Source: Spirosoma sp.
Lineage (GTDB): Bacteria > Bacteroidota > Bacteroidia > Cytophagales > Spirosomataceae
Length of the DNA: 6,328 nt
Direction: 5' to 3'
Assembly: GCA_028288385.1 (NCBI GenBank)
Contig: JAQBNX010000162.1
Coordinates: forward strand, 1-6,328
The notes beneath the pieces are model-generated. The model had not been told where the DNA came from. It saw only the letters and a list, made by a program, of their open reading frames with translations, and searched no databases. This document shows, piece by piece, positions 1-6,328 of the stretch (its first letter is position 1; each line of letters starts with the position of its first letter). The position numbers were made by a program, and so were the translations under genes.

Positions 1-378
1 ATTCAGCAGGTTGGTCAGCAACTATGGAACGCCGGTTTGCCGGTGTTGGACGACCTCGATGGTACGAGCTATAGCTGGAATTCACCGCCGGGCACTGCAA
101 CGGCGGACCGCGCCGTGACCGACGAGAATTTACAAGCGTATAAGACCAGAAAATTCAAGGAGTTGCTGACATCGGCGAAACCGGGCCTTACTTATATTAT
201 TATGCACTGCACGGTGCCAACGCCTACGTTTGATAAGATATCTAACTCGGGCCTCACGCGCAAAGGCGACATGCTGGCCATGCTAGACCCGGCCCTGAAA
301 TCGTTTATTCAGGAACAGGGCATAATTGTTACTACGTGGCGTGAACTGATGGAACGGCGCAGGCAAGCCGACAAATGA
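1..378 (+). CDS. ChbG/YdjC-like carbohydrate deacetylase, C-terminal part (5' end outside window)
   Basis: The frame is open from base 1 to a TGA at 376-378, giving 125 visible residues; the start lies upstream of the window, so a TTG at 37 is only an internal Leu codon. The tail resembles the C-terminus of the YdjC/ChbG polysaccharide-deacetylase-type family: a PGLTYIIMH strand with a His (bases 205-207), then an Arg-containing RKGDMLAMLDP segment and a closing GIIVTTWREL strand-helix. Members of this family are metal-dependent and remove acetyl groups from oligosaccharides such as diacetylchitobiose; the substrate here cannot be told. The N-terminal metal-binding Asp/His residues are not visible, so activity cannot be judged. 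The gene ends 39 bases before the DHFR start on the same strand, so the two may be cotranscribed, though no functional link is known to me. The family call rests on pattern recognition of the C-terminal third only. Confidence 0.72.
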   Translation: MQQVGQQLWNAGLPVLDDLDGTSYSWNSPPGTATADRAVTDENLQAYKTRKFKELLTSAKPGLTYIIMHCTVPTPTFDKISNSGLTRKGDMLAMLDPALKSFIQEQGIIVTTWRELMERRRQADK

Positions 379-417
379 AATAACTTAACAACAAGCTACC
401 AACAGAAAACTACCATC

Positions 418-927
418 TTGAAAATAAGTCTCATTTCTGCCGTTGCCCAAAACGGCGTCATTGGCCGTAACAACCGCCAGGGCCAACCGGATTTACCTTG
501 GCACCTGCCTGACGATTTTGCGTTTTTCAAACGTAAAACGAGCCACCATCCCATTATCATGGGCCGCAAAACCCTGGAAGCGCTGGGTAAACCACTTCCC
601 AACCGACTGAACATCGTTATTACCCGAAATACCGAATTTCGTGCAGAGGACGTAACGGTAGTCCACACGCTCGATGACGCCATTGCAACAGCAGGCAATC
701 AGAATCAAGAGGAGATTTTTGTAATTGGCGGAGCCGAGGTTTATAGCATGGCCTTACCCATTGCCACTACGTTATACCTGACCGAAATTTACAAAGCCTA
801 CGAGGGTGACGCCTATTTTCCCCAGTTTGATAAAAACGAGTGGGCAGAAATTAGCCGCGTACCGCACCTCGCCGACGAACGCCATGAGGTGAGTTTCGAT
901 TTTGTGGAGTATTCGCGAAAGGGATAA
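418..927 (+). CDS. folA: Dihydrofolate reductase (TTG start)
   Basis: The enzyme reduces dihydrofolate to tetrahydrofolate with NADPH in the cytoplasm. The 169 residues span the whole fold: N-terminal strand ISLISAVAQNGVIG, catalytic acid D33 in LPWHLPDDFAFFK (E. coli Asp27), IIMGRKT at 46-52, LPNRLN with the folate-binding Arg at 63, the NADPH-binding VIGGAEVY at 102-109, and EGDAYFP at 129-135. The TTG at 418 is chosen because the protein begins exactly where the first family strand does. The frame closes at a TGA at 376 upstream, which is also the stop of the preceding gene, and no in-frame ATG lies between; the first in-frame ATG downstream is Met48. No Shine-Dalgarno is seen; the upstream stretch is A-rich. 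Oddities are a Met20-loop segment about five residues longer than in E. coli, and Ala132 where E. coli has Thr113. Both look compatible with a working enzyme. Confidence 0.95.
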   Translation: MKISLISAVAQNGVIGRNNRQGQPDLPWHLPDDFAFFKRKTSHHPIIMGRKTLEALGKPLPNRLNIVITRNTEFRAEDVTVVHTLDDAIATAGNQNQEEIFVIGGAEVYSMALPIATTLYLTEIYKAYEGDAYFPQFDKNEWAEISRVPHLADERHEVSFDFVEYSRKG

Positions 928-979
928 GAAAGTAATACTCCTCTATTCTCTGCTGACGTGAATTAGTTGCCGTGCGTTA

Positions 980-3100
980 CTATCCCTTCATAAGCCGCAC
1001 TAAAAGAGCCTCAATCAGAAGAAATGCTAGCGCGGCTAACAGGAAGTATTTCCAGAGACTTTTGCCTAAATTTTCCTGCTCCAGCACCTGTACAAAGTTG
1101 CCGTCCTGGACGCTGTCGAAGACTTCCACATTGGGCTGATTGGCAAATGTTCGACGTAGTTCGTCGGCCGAATAAAAATTCATAGCCGACTCCTGATTGC
1201 CGTGGTTGAACGCCAGCAGCCGCTCGGTTTTACCCTGTCCGTTCTGGAGTTCATAATACCCTGCTTCTACCTCCTGTCCGGCGGCTAACTCGTTACTTTT
1301 AGGCATTTCGAGCACCAGTTGGTTATTGACAATACGCTGTACGGGAATGATCTCCAGCTTGCCGCGCTTTAGCTTATACACCGCCCGCTCTGCTGGATTG
1401 CTCACCGGTACCGTTATCAGGTTATCATCGAAGGAGTAGGCAGTACGTTGCGCCCGAACGCTCAAGGCAGCCATTTTATACATAACCGGCACAAACAGCG
1501 CATGCTCGGCCAGGTTACCGTACTGACTTGCTAAGGGACTAGCCAATACATACACATTGCCGGGCGAACCTGTGCCTCCGCCCGTTCGGGAGTGAGTAAG
1601 CATTGGGTTGCCATCGCGCAGGCTTAATAAGCGCTGGCCCGCACTCCAGCGCCAGACCGGTGCGGCCGACGGCATGTTGAGCGGGTCTGACTGATAACTC
1701 TGCTGAAAAACATCGCTAAAAAATGGATTGCGCCGGTCCGGATCGGCAATGGGTAGGAGCGAGGGAGCGCTGCCTGCTGCGGGTGTAGTTGCCTGCACCC
1801 CACCCACGCCCAAAGCACTTAGAAATGGGCCATAAGAGGCCAAATTGGGATTGGCAGGGGGAATTACGGTTAGGCTGCCACCCTGCCGCACAAAGCGCTC
1901 CAGTTCGGTTCGCAACGTACCGCTTACCTGGCTAACGCCCTCCAGCACGACCAGGTCCGTTTCTTTTAGCTGCCCCACATCAAAATTCTGCGCGTTGAAA
2001 CTACGCCGAACGAACAGACTGTCGTTGGCATAAACGGTCTGCACATAGGTGGCAGGAGATTCTTGACCGAATAAATGAAGTACCCGAACAGCGGGCGACG
2101 CTTCGATGACGAAAAAAAACTGGTTGTCGAACGTAATGGGATAGTCCTCAAATACAATTCGACCCCGGTGGTAACCTTTTGTGGTCACGTTAAAATTGAG
2201 CGAAACCGTTGCTCCAGATGATTCAGATGCGGCTCCTGCAGCGCCCCCGCCGGGTGCAATAGTTGCCGAAGCCGTGGATGTTTGCGTATCGTCTAGATAC
2301 AGGCGCACCGGCAGATTTCTAACGGTTTCGCGCCCGCCATTGGTTAGCCGCACGTTCAGGCTATTGTTCTGCATCTCGCGAATGAAGGGCGTACTAAGCC
2401 AGACTGAGTCGACATAGATGTTACGGGTGTTTTGAGCTTCGAGCGGCACAATGAATAGCCGGTCAGACGTATCTATTTTCAGCCGTGATAAATCACCCGC
2501 CGTACTTTTTTGAAAATCAGAGAACCAGAAAAGCTGATTTCGACCACCAGGGTTGAGTGAACTGAGTAGGTTGCGTTGCCGCCGATAAACAGTTTCAAGC
2601 GGCCGGGGGGTGTGGGCAAACCGCACGGCCGTAACCCGGTCGCGTATGGCTTCTGACGTACCGGTCTGTTGTTCAGCCGCCGAAAAATCGTTTGTGAGCA
2701 GTTGCAGCGACGTAGCATTGCGAAACAAGGTCAGCAATTCGTCTAATTTGCTGGTAGCAACGTCGAGATACCGTTTTTCGTTACGTTCGTTCTGCATGCT
2801 ATACGAGTTGTCGACGTAGAAACTCGTGACTCCTTGTCTCGACAGGCCAAGCTTGTTTTTACTGGGAATAAATGGCTGGGCAAAGGCCAGCACCAGACAG
2901 GCTAGAAAAAGACAGCGACACGCCAGGATGAGCCAGTGCTTAAGCCGCCGAAACGATTTGGTCTCTGTCTGTACGGTCCGTAACAACGCTACGTTAGTGA
3001 AAAACACCCGGCGCGTCCGGCGAAAATTAAACAAGTGGATGGCAATTGGCACTGAAATCGCCAGCAAACCAAATAGAAATGAAGGATACAGGAAATTCAT
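980..3100 (-). CDS. BatA-domain membrane protein with von Willebrand A-like and GATase-like regions
   Basis: A 706-residue inner-membrane protein of the aerotolerance-regulator N-terminal (BatA) type common in Bacteroidota. In order: membrane helix at about 5-24, the RR-rich FNFRRTRRVFFTNVALL segment typical of BatA N-termini, second helix at about 57-77, and a VWA-like region (about 89-225) with a MIDAS-type DxSxS at D97-S99-S101 and a later FWFSDF with D195. Next come a beta-sandwich-like stretch (about 226-333) holding an Ala/Gly/Ser-rich insert (282-297), a class I glutamine-amidotransferase-like fold (about 336-415) that lacks a G-x-C-x-G nucleophile, and a C-terminal helix (about 684-702) ending in RLMKG. 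The bulk probably faces the periplasm, with both ends anchored in the membrane. The ATG start gives a canonical BatA N-terminus; no Shine-Dalgarno is seen. It stands alone, without moxR or other bat genes in view. Its function is unknown; metal-dependent protein binding is an inference from the MIDAS-like residues. Confidence 0.86.
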   Translation of the reverse strand: MNFLYPSFLFGLLAISVPIAIHLFNFRRTRRVFFTNVALLRTVQTETKSFRRLKHWLILACRCLFLACLVLAFAQPFIPSKNKLGLSRQGVTSFYVDNSYSMQNERNEKRYLDVATSKLDELLTLFRNATSLQLLTNDFSAAEQQTGTSEAIRDRVTAVRFAHTPRPLETVYRRQRNLLSSLNPGGRNQLFWFSDFQKSTAGDLSRLKIDTSDRLFIVPLEAQNTRNIYVDSVWLSTPFIREMQNNSLNVRLTNGGRETVRNLPVRLYLDDTQTSTASATIAPGGGAAGAASESSGATVSLNFNVTTKGYHRGRIVFEDYPITFDNQFFFVIEASPAVRVLHLFGQESPATYVQTVYANDSLFVRRSFNAQNFDVGQLKETDLVVLEGVSQVSGTLRTELERFVRQGGSLTVIPPANPNLASYGPFLSALGVGGVQATTPAAGSAPSLLPIADPDRRNPFFSDVFQQSYQSDPLNMPSAAPVWRWSAGQRLLSLRDGNPMLTHSRTGGGTGSPGNVYVLASPLASQYGNLAEHALFVPVMYKMAALSVRAQRTAYSFDDNLITVPVSNPAERAVYKLKRGKLEIIPVQRIVNNQLVLEMPKSNELAAGQEVEAGYYELQNGQGKTERLLAFNHGNQESAMNFYSADELRRTFANQPNVEVFDSVQDGNFVQVLEQENLGKSLWKYFLLAALAFLLIEALLVRLMKG

Positions 3101-3261
3101 TCAAAGGGGGTTCGGCAACGTACAGACAGAACGCGTTTATATTTAGGAATCTCAGAGTATGGGTATTTAACAGCCATTTTTACTCCTAATTGTCTAAACA
3201 CATAAAAACACTCACCCTAACAACGACCGGGCAATGGTGGTTGGTACGGTAAACGCCCAAG

Positions 3262-3981
3262 TTAGTCAGGGATATTGAGTTCATAAAACCTTGTTTGTGT
3301 TTGTAAAACGTCCGTATACGTAATAGATCCGGTCTGGAGGGACCCGGCTTTGTCGCCATAGGTAGTGAAGTCGCCGATTGGCGTATGACCGACCACCTGA
3401 TGAAAGCCCCGCAAATAATCGTGACGAGTTTCGGCGCGGTCGGCCCAAACAGGTCCACTAAAAGGGTCAGTACCGCCCCGTTTGGGTCCAACCTCAAACA
3501 ATAAATCCCTGACTTTCGGCGGTTGCTGATGTACCTCATTGAGCAAAGCAGCCACGGCATAGTCAGGCGTGATGGTCTGTTCGGTTTGTTGTGTTTTAGC
3601 AAGCAGTCTGGCGAACCACTGATTTGACACACCCGCGTGTGTGAACAGATAAGAACCCTCCTGGTGGGCAATGTCAAACAGGGATGCATGCTGGCCAAAC
3701 AAAGTACTCAGAGCCGGTTGCGCCCAAGACCGAAAACCTGAACAGCGATAGCTAGGAAAGTGCAGGTACTGAGCATCGTGATTGCCGATGAGCAATTTAA
3801 ACTTTAGCGGTTCTTGCAGTTTGAACTGGATAATCTCGTTGAGGTTATTATAGATTGTATTGTCATCAATGGAATAACTGTCGGTGTAATCACCTAAAAA
3901 AACGATACGGTCAAAAGCCGAAAAATTAGCTTCCTTCCAGATCGTTCGGCCGTGTATATCGCTAATGGTAAGTAGCTTCAT
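3262..3981 (-). CDS. Calcineurin-like metallophosphoesterase
   Basis: A cytoplasmic two-metal phosphoesterase of 239 residues. All family blocks are present in order: D8-I-H10 (DxH), G30-D-Y-T-D34 (GDxxD), G66-N-H-D69 (GNHD), T114-H-A-G117 and G198-H-T-P201. These supply the usual metal-binding Asp, Asn and His residues and the general acid His68. The GPVWADR at 176-182 recalls the W-x-R segment of PPP-type Ser/Thr protein phosphatases and diadenosine tetraphosphatases, so a phosphoprotein or a dinucleotide is a possible substrate; neither can be shown. I prefer the ATG at 3979-3981 because MKLLTISDIHG is the standard N-terminus of the family. An in-frame ATG at 4003-4005 would add eight residues (MFHVKPLI), but it lies in the terminator stem of infB. 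No signal peptide or Shine-Dalgarno is seen. A 161-base gap without a clear terminator separates it from the BatA-type gene downstream, so cotranscription with that gene is possible. Confidence 0.88.
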   Translation of the reverse strand: MKLLTISDIHGRTIWKEANFSAFDRIVFLGDYTDSYSIDDNTIYNNLNEIIQFKLQEPLKFKLLIGNHDAQYLHFPSYRCSGFRSWAQPALSTLFGQHASLFDIAHQEGSYLFTHAGVSNQWFARLLAKTQQTEQTITPDYAVAALLNEVHQQPPKVRDLLFEVGPKRGGTDPFSGPVWADRAETRHDYLRGFHQVVGHTPIGDFTTYGDKAGSLQTGSITYTDVLQTQTRFYELNIPD

Positions 3982-4001
3982 TATAAGCGGTTTTACATGA
4001 A

Positions 4002-4048
4002 ACATAAAAACAGCCCAGTCGATTTATCCGACTGGGCTGTTTTTATGT
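4002..4048 (-). terminator. Rho-independent terminator of infB
   Basis: A perfect 20-base inverted repeat (4002-4021 with 4029-4048) around a seven-base loop. The core is an 11-pair GC-rich stem (CAGCCCAGTCG at 4011-4021 against 4029-4039) flanked by five A and five T. On the - strand it reads A-tract, stem, loop, stem, T-tract, starting 37 bases after the infB stop codon. Because the A and T tracts are symmetric it could also stop transcripts coming from the + strand, but no + strand gene ends here. Confidence 0.93.
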
Positions 4049-4085
4049 ATTGTTCTACTTATTCGGCGTCTTTGAAATCAATCTG

Positions 4086-6328
4086 CTACAGCGTACGCTT
4101 CACTTCTTTCAACTCGAAGCTTTCGATTACGTCGCCTACTTCGATGTCGTTGAAATTTTTGATGCTCAGGCCACATTCATAACCGAACTTAACCTCGCTT
4201 ACGTCGTCCTTGAAGCGTTTCAGCGCACTGATTTCGCCCGTGTGAATCACGATAAAGTCGCGGATAATACGGATTTTGTTATTCCGCTTAACCGTGCCTT
4301 CTGTTACGTAGCAACCGGCGACCGTACCGATCTTGGTAATCTTAAACACATCGCGAACCTCAACATTGCCCACAATTACCTCTTCGACGGTCGGAGCAAG
4401 CAACCCTTCCATTGCATCTCTGATTTCATTGATGGCGTCATAGATGATCGAGTAGAAACGGAGTTCAATCTGCTCCTGGTCAGCCAGTCTTCGTGCACTG
4501 GCCGATGGCCGCACCTGGAAACCAACAACGACCGCATCCGAAGCCGATGCCAGCAGGACGTCGGATTCTGAAATCTGCCCAACAGCTTTGTGGATAATGT
4601 TCACCTGAATTTCCTCCGTCGACAACTGCAACAGCGAATCAGACAGGGCTTCGACCGAACCGTCAACGTCACCTTTTACAATCACGTTGAGTTCTTTGAA
4701 CGTACCAATTGCCTTCCGACGGCCTATTTCTTCGAGCGTTATGTGCTTACGGGTACGTAGCGTCTGCTCGCGCAGGAGCTGCTCCCGTTTGTTCGCAATT
4801 TCCCGGGCTTCGCGCTCCGTTTCCATTACGTTGAACTTGTCTCCAGCCTGCGGAGCACCCGGTAATCCCAGGATCTGCACTGGTTGAGCGGGGCCGGCTT
4901 CCTTGATGCGTTCGCCACGGTCATTGGTCATGGCTCTAATGCGACCAAAGTGCGCCCCCACGAGCATTATATCACCCTGGTGTAGCGTACCATTTTCGAC
5001 AAGTACAGTCGATACATAGCCGCGACCTTTATCTAGTGAGGCTTCGATAACTGTACCCAGCGCCCGACGATCGGGATTGGCTTTCAACTCCAGTAATTCG
5101 GCTTCGAGGAGCACTTTTTCCAGCAGGTCATCGACACCCATTCCGGATTTCGACGAGATTTCCTGTGCCTGGTATTTACCACCCCACTCTTCTACAAGCA
5201 TATTCATGGAAGCGAGTTCCTGCCGGATTTTTTCGGCATCGGCTCCTGGCTTGTCTACTTTAGAGAAAGCAAAGACAATAGGAACACCCGCTACCTGCGC
5301 GTGGTTGATGGCCTCGCGGGTTTGGGGCATGATGCTGTCATCGGCCGCGATTACAATGATAACGACGTCGGTAACTTTAGCACCACGGGCACGCATGGCC
5401 GTAAATGCTTCGTGTCCCGGTGTATCAAGGAACGTAATCATTCGGTCGTCGCTCGTTTTCACACTGTAGGCACCAATGTGCTGGGTGATACCACCGGCTT
5501 CACCTGCAGCCACTTTAGCCCGGCGAATGTAATCGAGTAGCGACGTTTTACCGTGGTCGACGTGACCCATAATCGTTACAATCGGAGCCCTGTGCTGCAG
5601 TTCATCCGGCTCGTCGGCGACAACATCAATCCCGGCTTCAGTTTCATCCTCGGCCGATATGAATTGCACGTCGTAACCAAACTCATCGGCAATTACCGTG
5701 ATTGCTTCTGCATCTAAGCGTTGGTTGATCGACACGAACATGCCCAGATTCAAACAGACCGAAATAACCTCGTTGATGGATACGTCCATCAGCGAGGCCA
5801 AATCGTTGGCCGAAACAAATTCGGTTACCTTCAGTATTTTTGATTCCAGCTCTTCCTGCTCGGTCATCAACCGGCGGTCTTCTTCCCGCTGGCTCCGGCG
5901 GTCGCGCCGACGGTCGGCGCCCCGGTTAGGCGTATTGCCCGACATTCGGGCGTTGGTTTGCTGAATCGACTTCTTAACGTCGGCCTGCGTTGGAGTTTCC
6001 CGGCGGCCACCCCGGTTAGCATTGCTGCCGCCCCGGTTGGCAGTATTACCGCTACCGCCCGTGTTGCCACCTGTGCCCGTTCGGTTGCCACCACCGGGTC
6101 GATTAGTTGTGTTACCGGTGCCACCGCGGTTGGCATTGTTGGTGTTATTACCGCCCGCAGCCGACCCTGTGCCGGTGGGCCGGTTTGCAGGAGTAGCACT
6201 GGTATTGCCACCCTGGTTTTGTCCTGCACCCGCGGGCCTGTTTGTGTCGCGTTGACCACCTCCCTGGTTCCGGTCGCCCTGAACCCGGTTTACAGGCCCA
6301 CGATCGCCCTGACCTTCACGGGGTGGAC
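4086..6328 (-). CDS. infB: Translation initiation factor IF-2 (N-terminus outside window)
   Basis: IF-2 is the GTPase that brings fMet-tRNA to the 30S subunit and promotes 50S joining. The frame is open from the right edge to a TAG at 4086-4088, about 746 codons, and the true start lies beyond 6328; the ATG at 5943-5945 is internal. Counting from that Met: an Arg/Glu-rich link, an IF2_N-like helical domain (about 35-92), then the G domain with GHVDHGKT (127-134), GGITQH (151-156), DTPGH (174-178), S228-K-V-D (G4, normally NKxD) and SSK (264-266). An EF-Tu-like domain 2 follows (about 290-380), then IF-2 domain 3 (about 395-505) and the fMet-tRNA-binding C2 domain with GYECG near the end. Before the IF2_N domain, 127 visible residues form a Gly/Asn/Arg-rich disordered linker with no aromatic residue. 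A strong hairpin terminator follows the gene. The C-terminal KRTL fits the family, so the 3' end looks complete. Confidence 0.97.
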   Translation of the reverse strand, partial: PPREGQGDRGPVNRVQGDRNQGGGQRDTNRPAGAGQNQGGNTSATPANRPTGTGSAAGGNNTNNANRGGTGNTTNRPGGGNRTGTGGNTGGSGNTANRGGSNANRGGRRETPTQADVKKSIQQTNARMSGNTPNRGADRRRDRRSQREEDRRLMTEQEELESKILKVTEFVSANDLASLMDVSINEVISVCLNLGMFVSINQRLDAEAITVIADEFGYDVQFISAEDETEAGIDVVADEPDELQHRAPIVTIMGHVDHGKTSLLDYIRRAKVAAGEAGGITQHIGAYSVKTSDDRMITFLDTPGHEAFTAMRARGAKVTDVVIIVIAADDSIMPQTREAINHAQVAGVPIVFAFSKVDKPGADAEKIRQELASMNMLVEEWGGKYQAQEISSKSGMGVDDLLEKVLLEAELLELKANPDRRALGTVIEASLDKGRGYVSTVLVENGTLHQGDIMLVGAHFGRIRAMTNDRGERIKEAGPAQPVQILGLPGAPQAGDKFNVMETEREAREIANKREQLLREQTLRTRKHITLEEIGRRKAIGTFKELNVIVKGDVDGSVEALSDSLLQLSTEEIQVNIIHKAVGQISESDVLLASASDAVVVGFQVRPSASARRLADQEQIELRFYSIIYDAINEIRDAMEGLLAPTVEEVIVGNVEVRDVFKITKIGTVAGCYVTEGTVKRNNKIRIIRDFIVIHTGEISALKRFKDDVSEVKFGYECGLSIKNFNDIEVGDVIESFELKEVKRTL
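5997..6326 (-). repeat. Degenerate Gly/Asn/Arg coding repeats in the IF-2 N-terminal linker
   Basis: This stretch of infB encodes 110 residues, of which I count 31 Gly and 19 Asn, with no Phe, Tyr, Trp, Leu, Ile, Met, Lys or Cys. Short units recur: NRGG three times (in ANRGGT, ANRGGS and ANRGGR), TNRP twice, GNT four times within GNTS, GNTT, GNTG and GNTA, and QGDR twice near the right edge. The matching DNA motif on the + strand is a recurring CCCCGGTT or CCGCGGTTGGC followed by ATT and a Gly codon complement. No exact tandem period is kept, so it is an irregular low-complexity repeat rather than a clean array. It may continue beyond the window edge. Confidence 0.6.

Noticed and set aside
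928..979. Possible bidirectional terminator between the convergent folA and BatA-type genes
   Set aside because: Only a weak AT-rich six-pair stem (931-936 with 976-981, one G-T pair, 39-base loop) was found, with no T-tract; this does not support a terminator.
2214..2261. Ala/Gly/Ser-rich insert in the BatA-type protein as a sign of frameshift or foreign DNA
   Set aside because: The frame resumes normal beta-sandwich sequence on both sides without a break, so it is best read as a flexible loop.
3101..3261. Promoter or terminator in the 161-base gap between the phosphoesterase and the BatA-type gene
   Set aside because: No TAnnTTTG-like Bacteroidota -7 element was found on the - strand. The only pairing seen is a GGGC/GCCC stem with a loop of over 20 bases and no T-tract.
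3186..3698. 170-codon open frame on the - strand overlapping the phosphoesterase
   Set aside because: It lies in another frame of the same strand as a gene with all metallophosphoesterase motifs intact, has no recognisable domain, and is explained as a shadow frame.
3982..3987. TATAAT-like string (TTATAATG on the - strand) just before the phosphoesterase ATG
   Set aside because: It resembles an E. coli -10 box but overlaps the preferred start codon, so it could not serve that start, and Bacteroidota primary sigma factors use a different -7 motif.
4050..4571. 173-codon open frame on the + strand opposite the end of infB
   Set aside because: It is antisense to conserved IF-2 domains, has no recognisable motif and starts next to the terminator; codon bias of infB explains the lack of stops.
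5867..6259. Open frames in the other - strand frame (5867-6259) and on the + strand (6022-6255) over the repeat region
   Set aside because: Their Pro/Val/Leu- or Ala/Thr-rich low-complexity products mirror the GC-rich Gly/Asn repeats of infB in other frames; a real gene is not needed to explain them.

Overview
The window looks like a piece of an ordinary Bacteroidota chromosome, most likely Cytophagales (Spirosoma-like). This is inferred from the BatA-type membrane protein, the style of the IF-2 sequence with its long Gly/Asn-rich N-terminal linker, and the absence of Shine-Dalgarno sequences before the genes. I could not run a database search, so the taxon is a judgement from protein style. 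No mobile element, CRISPR array, tRNA or rRNA was seen, and coding density is high with no gene-free stretch above 300 bases.

Layout. Two genes run on the + strand at the left: the 3' end of a ChbG/YdjC-like (polysaccharide deacetylase-type) gene (1-378), then a dihydrofolate reductase gene with a TTG start (418-927). They face three genes on the - strand. Read in the direction of transcription these are: the large 3' part of infB (translation initiation factor IF-2, running off the right edge to its stop at 4086), a perfect hairpin terminator (4002-4048), a calcineurin-like metallophosphoesterase (3981 or 4005 down to 3262), and a BatA-domain membrane protein with a von Willebrand A-like region (3100 down to 980). 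folA and the BatA-type gene converge with only 52 bases between them, and no clear terminator is visible there.

Function. IF-2 and DHFR are housekeeping proteins: IF-2 brings initiator tRNA to the ribosome, and DHFR supplies tetrahydrofolate for one-carbon metabolism, including the formyl group of fMet-tRNA. The genes are not otherwise an evident pathway, and the terminator separates infB from what follows.

I do not see a convincing undescribed system. The points worth a second look are local: a ten-residue segment in the DHFR Met20 loop where E. coli has five residues, an Ala at the usually Thr position of DHFR, a Ser in the G4 motif of IF-2 (SKVD for NKxD), an RGG-bearing disordered linker in IF-2, a short coding-like tail after the infB amber stop, and a phosphoesterase whose longest possible start codon lies inside the infB terminator.
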